A stretch of 9,920 bases of DNA, taken from an uncultured Eubacteriales bacterium (GTDB lineage: Bacteria > Bacillota > Clostridia > Christensenellales > Borkfalkiaceae). The stretch lies in NCBI GenBank assembly GCA_900554485.1, contig USHO01000036.1, positions 1 to 9,920 of the forward strand, in the 5' to 3' direction. Both the position numbers and the translations under genes were made by a program. Each line of letters begins with the position of its first letter. Positions within the stretch are counted from its first letter, which is position 1. The notes beneath the pieces were generated by a model. The model was not told where the DNA came from and ran no database searches. It saw nothing but the letters and a program-made list of their open reading frames with translations. This document shows positions 7,156-9,920 of the stretch, one piece after another.

Positions 7156-7165
7156 GTACAAAATT
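7150..7165. promoter_or_regulatory. Palindromic operator-like element, copy 2
   Basis: This is an identical perfect 16-bp palindrome AATTTTGTACAAAATT. Its first half forms part of the T-rich tail of the der terminator. Its centre is 32 bp from that of copy 3, about three helical turns, so two bound proteins would face the same side of the DNA. Confidence 0.82.
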
Positions 7166-7181
7166 CGGACGACGTTGTTTT

Positions 7182-7197
7182 AATTTTGTACAAAATT
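7182..7197. promoter_or_regulatory. Palindromic operator-like element, copy 3 (promoter proximal)
   Basis: This is an identical palindrome; with the flanking T7181 and A7198 the symmetry extends to 18 bp. It ends 2 bp before the TTGACA box at 7200-7205, with its centre near -46 to -47. That position suits an activator touching RNA polymerase at the -35 element, although a repressor overlapping the polymerase footprint is also possible. Confidence 0.85.
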
Positions 7198-7199
7198 AG

Positions 7200-7229
7200 T
7201 TGACAATCCTGTACATAAGGTTGTAAAAT
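7200..7229 (+). promoter_or_regulatory. SigA-type promoter of the Spo0A-like gene
   Basis: A perfect -35 box TTGACA (7200-7205) is followed after 18 bases by TAAAAT (7224-7229). The predicted start is near 7236, just before a run of eight T (7241-7248). A fourth, degenerate TGTACA (7210-7215) lies in the spacer. Confidence 0.8.
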
Positions 7230-7253
7230 CGAAAGCGAAATTTTTTTTCGGGC

Positions 7254-7289
7254 ATGCCGGGCAAGGTTCGTTTTATTCTTGCCCGGCAT
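7254..7289 (+). promoter_or_regulatory. Strong stem-loop in the leader of the Spo0A-like gene
   Basis: ATGCCGGGCAAG (7254-7265) and CTTGCCCGGCAT (7278-7289) form a perfect 12-bp GC-rich stem with a 12-base loop. It falls in the predicted 5' untranslated region, between the promoter and the ribosome binding site AGGGAG (7310-7315). No T-run follows it; T8 precedes it. It is therefore better read as a leader structure affecting mRNA stability or translation than as a terminator. Confidence 0.6.
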
Positions 7290-7322
7290 ACGCCGGCAAA
7301 AATGATACAAGGGAGAAATGAT

Positions 7323-8039
7323 ATGTACGGAAGTATAATAGGGAGCGAAAGAACCGCCAAACAAATGAAAGCCGTCGCTTTGAAAGACGCGCGTCTGATA
7401 AACGGATTGGACGTGTACGAAACGGGCGACGGTATAATCGACAGCGAGATGATGAGAGGGAAAGACTTCGTGATAATCGAGTCCGACGGTAGCGGAACGG
7501 CGGAGAGATTTCTGACGCGTTTTGCCGAAGTCGCGGCGGGGATAGGAAGAATAAACGTAAACGGAACGAACTTTACCGCGGTATACAGAAAGACTGCGGA
7601 AGACGTATTCGGAGGCGGAGCGTTTTCGGGGAAATATACGCCCGAAGAATTTGCGGCGAAATTGTCGGCCGCGCTCGAAGGGAAGAAGGACAGGACGGGA
7701 ATAAGGAGAGTGAAACGGTTTTTCACTCAGATAGGGATATACGGAAATCTGGAAGGACACGGATTTTTATTGTCGGCGGTAAAGCGCAGCGTGGAGAATC
7801 CGAGGATGTTAAAGAAGATGACGACGGCGTTGTATCCGGCGATAGCGGAAGAATTCGCGACGAGCGACAAAGCGGTCGAAAGAGATATAAGGAACGCGAT
7901 CACCGTGGCGTATAACAGGGGGAAGATGGAAAGGACGGCTAACGCATATTACGGCGGGAATTTCGGGAAGAACGAAAAGCCGACCAACGGAGAGTTTATT
8001 GCGTTTTTGACTACGGTTTACAATTACGAGGACGACTGA
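7323..8039 (+). CDS. Spo0A-like response regulator: Spo0A C-terminal DNA-binding domain with degenerate receiver-like N-terminus
   Basis: The gene encodes 238 residues. Residues about 127-235 match the Spo0A effector domain: HGFLLSAVKRSVENP, then ALYPAIAEEF (169-178), the recognition-helix region KAVERDIRNAITVAYNRG (183-200) and KPTNGEFIAF (219-228). The Glu-Arg-x2-Arg set (Glu186, Arg187, Arg190) equals the base-contacting residues described for Bacillus Spo0A. Residues 1-120 can be laid over a receiver domain, but the acidic pair after strand 1 appears as Ser-Glu (8-9), the phospho-Asp position in DFVIIES appears as Glu53, and the Pro after Lys104 is Tyr. It therefore probably does not accept phosphate in the normal way. 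The ATG at 7323 has AGGGAG 7 bases upstream; an in-frame ATG at 7254 lies inside a hairpin without an RBS. Leu and Gly codon choice differs from neighbours. A true spo0A normally sits near spoIVB, so this is likely a paralogue. Confidence 0.87.
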   Translation: MYGSIIGSERTAKQMKAVALKDARLINGLDVYETGDGIIDSEMMRGKDFVIIESDGSGTAERFLTRFAEVAAGIGRINVNGTNFTAVYRKTAEDVFGGGAFSGKYTPEEFAAKLSAALEGKKDRTGIRRVKRFFTQIGIYGNLEGHGFLLSAVKRSVENPRMLKKMTTALYPAIAEEFATSDKAVERDIRNAITVAYNRGKMERTANAYYGGNFGKNEKPTNGEFIAFLTTVYNYEDD

Positions 8040-8161
8040 TACGGGAATCGGATTGTCGGAGTTTGCCGCCGCATGGAGTATATCGGATATTGCCTGCCGT
8101 GAGTAGACTTTTCGGGGCAGGAGCGTAAAGACGGAAAATTATTTTCGCGTCGGAAAATCGC
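8040..8161. other. Intergenic stretch with weak stem-loops, no gene seen
   Basis: I find no supported coding frame here. CCTGCC (8093-8098) can pair with GGCAGG (8116-8121) across 17 bases. GACGGAAAA (8130-8138) can pair with TTTTC plus CGTC (8142-8151), leaving one bulged G. Neither is followed by a T-run, so no clear terminator for the Spo0A-like gene is visible. Confidence 0.4.
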
Positions 8162-8190
8162 TTGACATGCAAAAATCCGTTTGTTATAAT
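8162..8190 (+). promoter_or_regulatory. Fully consensus SigA promoter of rpsU
   Basis: TTGACA (8162-8167), a 17-base spacer and TATAAT (8185-8190) match consensus exactly, with an additional extended -10 TGT at 8182-8184. The -10 lies at the centre of an imperfect 20-bp palindrome (8177-8196). This would be a very strong promoter unless held down by a repressor. Confidence 0.95.
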
Positions 8191-8234
8191 AAACGGGTAA
8201 TCAAACGCCGTAAGGGCAAAGGAGGGTTGTGAAT

Positions 8235-8414
8235 ATGTCTACTATCAGAGTCGGAGAAAACGAATCGCTCGACAATGCGCTTCGCAGATTCAAACGTAAA
8301 TGCTCGCGTGACGGTATCATCGGCGATCTTCGTAAAAAAGAACATTACGAGAAACCTTCCGTAAGAAGAAAGAAGAAGTCCGAGGCGGCAAGAAAGAGAA
8401 GCGTCAAAGGCTGA
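8235..8414 (+). CDS. rpsU: Small ribosomal subunit protein bS21
   Basis: The protein has 59 residues and is rich in Lys and Arg, as expected. It shows the S21 signature: VGENESLDNALRRFKRKCSRDGIIGDLRKKEHYEKPS, followed by a basic tail ending in RKKKSEAARKRSVKG. S21 binds near the 3' end of 16S rRNA on the 30S platform and helps initiation. The ATG at 8235 is chosen because the exceptionally complete ribosome binding site AAAGGAGGG (8218-8226) lies 8 bases upstream. A GTG at 8229 would leave only 2 bases. It has its own consensus promoter and terminator, so it is a single-gene unit. In many Clostridia yqeY follows rpsU; here an unrelated gene does. Confidence 0.98.
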   Translation: MSTIRVGENESLDNALRRFKRKCSRDGIIGDLRKKEHYEKPSVRRKKKSEAARKRSVKG

Positions 8415-8432
8415 AAACAAAAAGTATTTTTT

Positions 8433-8469
8433 ACACCCGAAAACATCGAAAGTTTTCGGGTGTTTTTTT
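8433..8469 (+). terminator. Rho-independent terminator of rpsU
   Basis: ACACCCGAAAAC (8433-8444) pairs with GTTTTCGGGTGT (8452-8463) around a 7-base loop and is followed by T-rich sequence through 8469. This is a textbook intrinsic terminator. Confidence 0.95.
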
Positions 8470-8472
8470 ACG

Positions 8473-8519
8473 CCGGAATACAAAAGAAAATCAAAAGAGG
8501 TCAATTTTATTCCGGAGGG
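8473..8519 (+). promoter_or_regulatory. Inverted repeat overlapping the ribosome binding site of the 8527 gene
   Basis: CCGGAATA (8473-8480) is the exact complement of TATTCCGG (8508-8515), whose last two bases begin the GGAGGG ribosome binding site at 8514-8519. In RNA the stem would partly cover the RBS across a 27-base loop. It may moderate translation; no clear separate promoter is seen in the gap. Confidence 0.4.
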
Positions 8520-8526
8520 AAAAACA

Positions 8527-8934
8527 ATGCAGGCAAAAAGTATCAAATCGGCAGCCAAAGAGGCGAAAATGAGATTGAAGTCGAGGTTCTGGCAGGATTA
8601 TAAACGCGATCTCGACAGCAGCGTAAAAATTGCCAAAGAAGAGGGGATAGGAGAGTCGGGCGTCAAGACATATTTCAAAAACAGGGTCGTCAAAAACGTG
8701 CGCGGCACTTCCGCCGAAGAAGAGGCTTTTTACGTTAAAGTAAAGGAAATGCTCGACCGTTGCGGTTGCCGCCCGTCCGCCGCGCTGGATATGCTTATGG
8801 ACAAGCGGGAGTTTTTGTCCCTTTCTTACGAGGAACGCGAACGCTATCTGTTCCGATTGTCGGAGAGGTATCTTGTCGCATGTAAACGGTACGACGAAGA
8901 AAAGGGCATAGAAAAATGCCTCATCGGCAGATGA
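8527..8934 (+). CDS. Uncharacterised charged 135-aa protein
   Basis: I do not recognise this protein. The 135 residues are strongly charged and predicted largely helical. The N-terminal third is basic (KSAAKEAKMRLKSRFWQDYKRD), the middle carries ESGVKTYFKNRVVKN, and the C-terminal part is rich in Glu/Arg/Tyr (SYEERERYLFRLSERYL). There is no signal peptide, membrane segment or metal-binding motif beyond scattered cysteines (Cys79, Cys81, Cys119, Cys131). The start is well supported by GGAGGG (8514-8519), 7 bases before the ATG, and codon use resembles that of neighbouring genes, so it is probably real. It lies behind the rpsU terminator without an obvious promoter, so it may depend on read-through. 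Its last codons form the terminator stem of the convergent antiporter gene. A cytosolic nucleic-acid or ribosome-linked role would fit composition and place, but this is only a guess. Confidence 0.72.
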   Translation: MQAKSIKSAAKEAKMRLKSRFWQDYKRDLDSSVKIAKEEGIGESGVKTYFKNRVVKNVRGTSAEEEAFYVKVKEMLDRCGCRPSAALDMLMDKREFLSLSYEERERYLFRLSERYLVACKRYDEEKGIEKCLIGR

Positions 8935-8940
8935 GGCATT
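8912..8940 (-). terminator. Terminator of the minus-strand antiporter gene, inside the convergent coding end
   Basis: AATGCCTCATC (8915-8925) pairs with GATGAGGCATT (8930-8940) around GGCA. Read on the minus strand the stem is followed by a T-run (complement of the A-run 8912-8916), which marks an intrinsic terminator for the antiporter gene ending at 8971. On the plus strand no T-run follows. The stem includes the TGA stop (8932-8934) of the 135-aa gene. Confidence 0.85.
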
Positions 8941-8970
8941 CGTGTCCGTAGTCGGTTATCGGCGACTGTA

Positions 8971-9920
8971 TTATGTCGTCGGTTGTCCCTCGTTTTCGGG
9001 CGTCAACGGCAAAGCAGGCGGCGTGTGTTTTTCTCTGAACAGAAGTTTCAGTAAAATCGGACAGACTATCGAAGAGATTATTATCAGCATAATCGTAGCG
9101 ATAAGCGGGTCTATTCCGCCGCTTGCGGCTATAAGTCCTTTGGATTTGCCGGTTTCGTATACGGCAAGCGCGACTTCGCCTCTCGCGACCATTCCGCAAC
9201 CTATCGTAACGCTTTCTTTGTTTGTAAACCCGAACGGTTTCGCCGCGAGCGAACATCCTACGATTTTACCGATTATTCCGAGTAGCACGAACGTAAGTCC
9301 GAATGCCACTATTTCCCATGAAAAAGTAAGTTGGTCGGCGTTGTTTATGCCTATATAGGCGAAGAATATCGGCGTGAAGATCATATATCCGCTGACAACC
9401 GCTTTGCGGTCGACGAAAGACGTATCGTCCAGCCCCGACAGCATTATACCTGCGATATACGCGCCCGTTATAGACGCTATGCCGAAAAATCTTTCGGCGG
9501 CGAAAGCGTAGAAGAAACACATGCCGAAAGCGAAAATACTCGTTCTGCGTTTGTGCGGGAATTTGCGTTCTTCCCATTTGAAATAAAGTCTGAGCAGTAT
9601 CCCCAGCCCTATGGCGAACGCGAAAAATCCGACCGCTTTAAGCAGCGTTATAAGTATCTGATCTCCGCCGTTGCCTTTAAGCCCCGTGACTATGCTTAAA
9701 GCGATTATGCCTATAACGTCGTCTATGACGGCTGCGCTTACGACGGTCTGACCGACCTTTCCGTTGAGTTTGCCAAGTTCTTTAAGCGTTTCGACGGTTA
9801 TGCCGACGCTTGTCGCGGCGAGTATCGCTCCGACGAAAATCGCGTTAAGCAACTTATCGTGAGTGTACGCCGTGTAGCCGTTCATAAACGCAAGCGCGCC
9901 GAGCGCGCCGAGCAGCATCG
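8971..9920 (-). CDS. CPA2-family cation/proton antiporter (NapA/KefB type), 5' end outside window
   Basis: At least 315 residues are present, read leftward to a TAA at 8971-8973. Numbered from the Met codon at 9916-9918, ATSVGIT is at 35-41 and the ion-binding AAVIDDV at 62-68, with the paired aspartates (66-67) typical of electrogenic Na+/H+ antiporters such as NapA. About nine hydrophobic segments follow, including a GCGMVARGEVALAV helix with the conserved Arg-Gly-Glu. The protein ends in a short polar tail without a TrkA-N (RCK) domain. That Met is probably internal, since family members have about 70-80 residues before this point, so the gene continues past the window edge. The likely role is sodium or proton homeostasis in the cytoplasmic membrane. 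A K+ efflux role is less likely given the Asp-Asp pair and lack of an RCK domain. Confidence 0.92.
   Translation of the reverse strand, partial: MLLGALGALAFMNGYTAYTHDKLLNAIFVGAILAATSVGITVETLKELGKLNGKVGQTVVSAAVIDDVIGIIALSIVTGLKGNGGDQILITLLKAVGFFAFAIGLGILLRLYFKWEERKFPHKRRTSIFAFGMCFFYAFAAERFFGIASITGAYIAGIMLSGLDDTSFVDRKAVVSGYMIFTPIFFAYIGINNADQLTFSWEIVAFGLTFVLLGIIGKIVGCSLAAKPFGFTNKESVTIGCGMVARGEVALAVYETGKSKGLIAASGGIDPLIATIMLIIISSIVCPILLKLLFREKHTPPALPLTPENEGQPTT

Noticed and set aside
7072..7197. The three repeats as a CRISPR array or mobile-element ends
   Set aside because: The repeats are only 16 bp, fully palindromic and unevenly spaced (62 and 16 bases between them). They contain a terminator between copies, have no cas or transposase gene nearby, and sit next to a promoter, so operators fit better.
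7254..7289. The leader hairpin as an intrinsic terminator
   Set aside because: No T-run follows on the plus strand, and on the minus strand the stem is followed by A residues.
7254..7322. Upstream in-frame ATG for the Spo0A-like gene
   Set aside because: It lies in the left arm of the leader hairpin, lacks an RBS and would add 23 residues unlike the family; the ATG at 7323 has AGGGAG 7 bases upstream.
7047..7760. A minus-strand frame of 237 codons over the palindromes and the Spo0A-like gene
   Set aside because: It is antisense to a gene with a recognised domain and covers promoter and terminator elements; no RBS or domain is visible.
8229..8234. GTG start for rpsU two codons upstream
   Set aside because: The strong RBS would be only 2 bases away, too close; ATG at 8235 gives 8 bases and the usual S21 N-terminus.
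8942..9358. A plus-strand frame of 138 codons near the right end
   Set aside because: It is the complement of the antiporter coding region, where conserved antiporter motifs on the minus strand decide the coding strand.

Overview
The window looks like a chromosomal segment from an anaerobic, low-to-mid GC Bacillota (Clostridia-type) bacterium, probably an uncultured gut or environmental lineage. The reasons are a clostridial 2[4Fe-4S] ferredoxin, the Firmicute gene order holB-ricT-(trmN6-like)-rsmI, a Spo0A-family DNA-binding domain, strong GGAGG ribosome binding sites and consensus SigA promoters. Genus-level placement cannot be made from the sequence alone. No transposon, phage gene, tRNA, rRNA or CRISPR array was seen.

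Layout. Positions 1-1184 hold the 3' end of holB (DNA polymerase III delta' subunit), overlapping ricT (PSP1 domain). Positions 1185-1536 hold a stand-alone 57-aa ferredoxin gene with its own extended -10 promoter, a folded leader and a strong terminator. Positions 1564-3053 hold a TrmN6-like N6-adenine methyltransferase gene and rsmI (16S rRNA methyltransferase). Positions 3084-7155 form a three-gene overlapping operon: an O-antigen-ligase/polymerase-like membrane protein, an MGDG-synthase-like glycosyltransferase and the ribosome-assembly GTPase Der, closed by a terminator. Positions 7072-8039 hold the most unusual part: three identical perfect 16-bp palindromes leading into a SigA-type promoter, then a long leader hairpin and a gene for a Spo0A-type DNA-binding domain joined to a receiver-like N-terminus that lacks the usual phosphorylation residues. 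Positions 8162-8469 hold rpsU with a fully consensus promoter and a terminator. Positions 8527-8934 hold an unrecognised charged 135-aa protein gene. Positions 8912-9920 carry, on the minus strand, most of a CPA2-type cation/proton antiporter gene (5' end outside the window) whose terminator lies inside the 3' end of the convergent gene.

How the parts fit. Most genes are core functions: replication, Fe-S/RNA maturation, rRNA and tRNA modification, ribosome assembly and ribosomal protein S21. The envelope pair (polymerase/ligase-like protein plus glycosyltransferase) is tied by overlap to der. The candidate undescribed system is the orphan Spo0A-like regulator with its palindrome array. The palindrome TTTTGTACAAAA differs from a classical 0A-box core (TTTTGTCGAAAA) only at the two central bases, the bases expected to be read by the DNA-contacting Glu/Arg residues appear retained, and the nearest palindrome ends 2 bp before the -35 box. 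This suggests phosphorylation-independent autoregulation by a Spo0A paralogue. It is inference from sequence reading and has not been tested.
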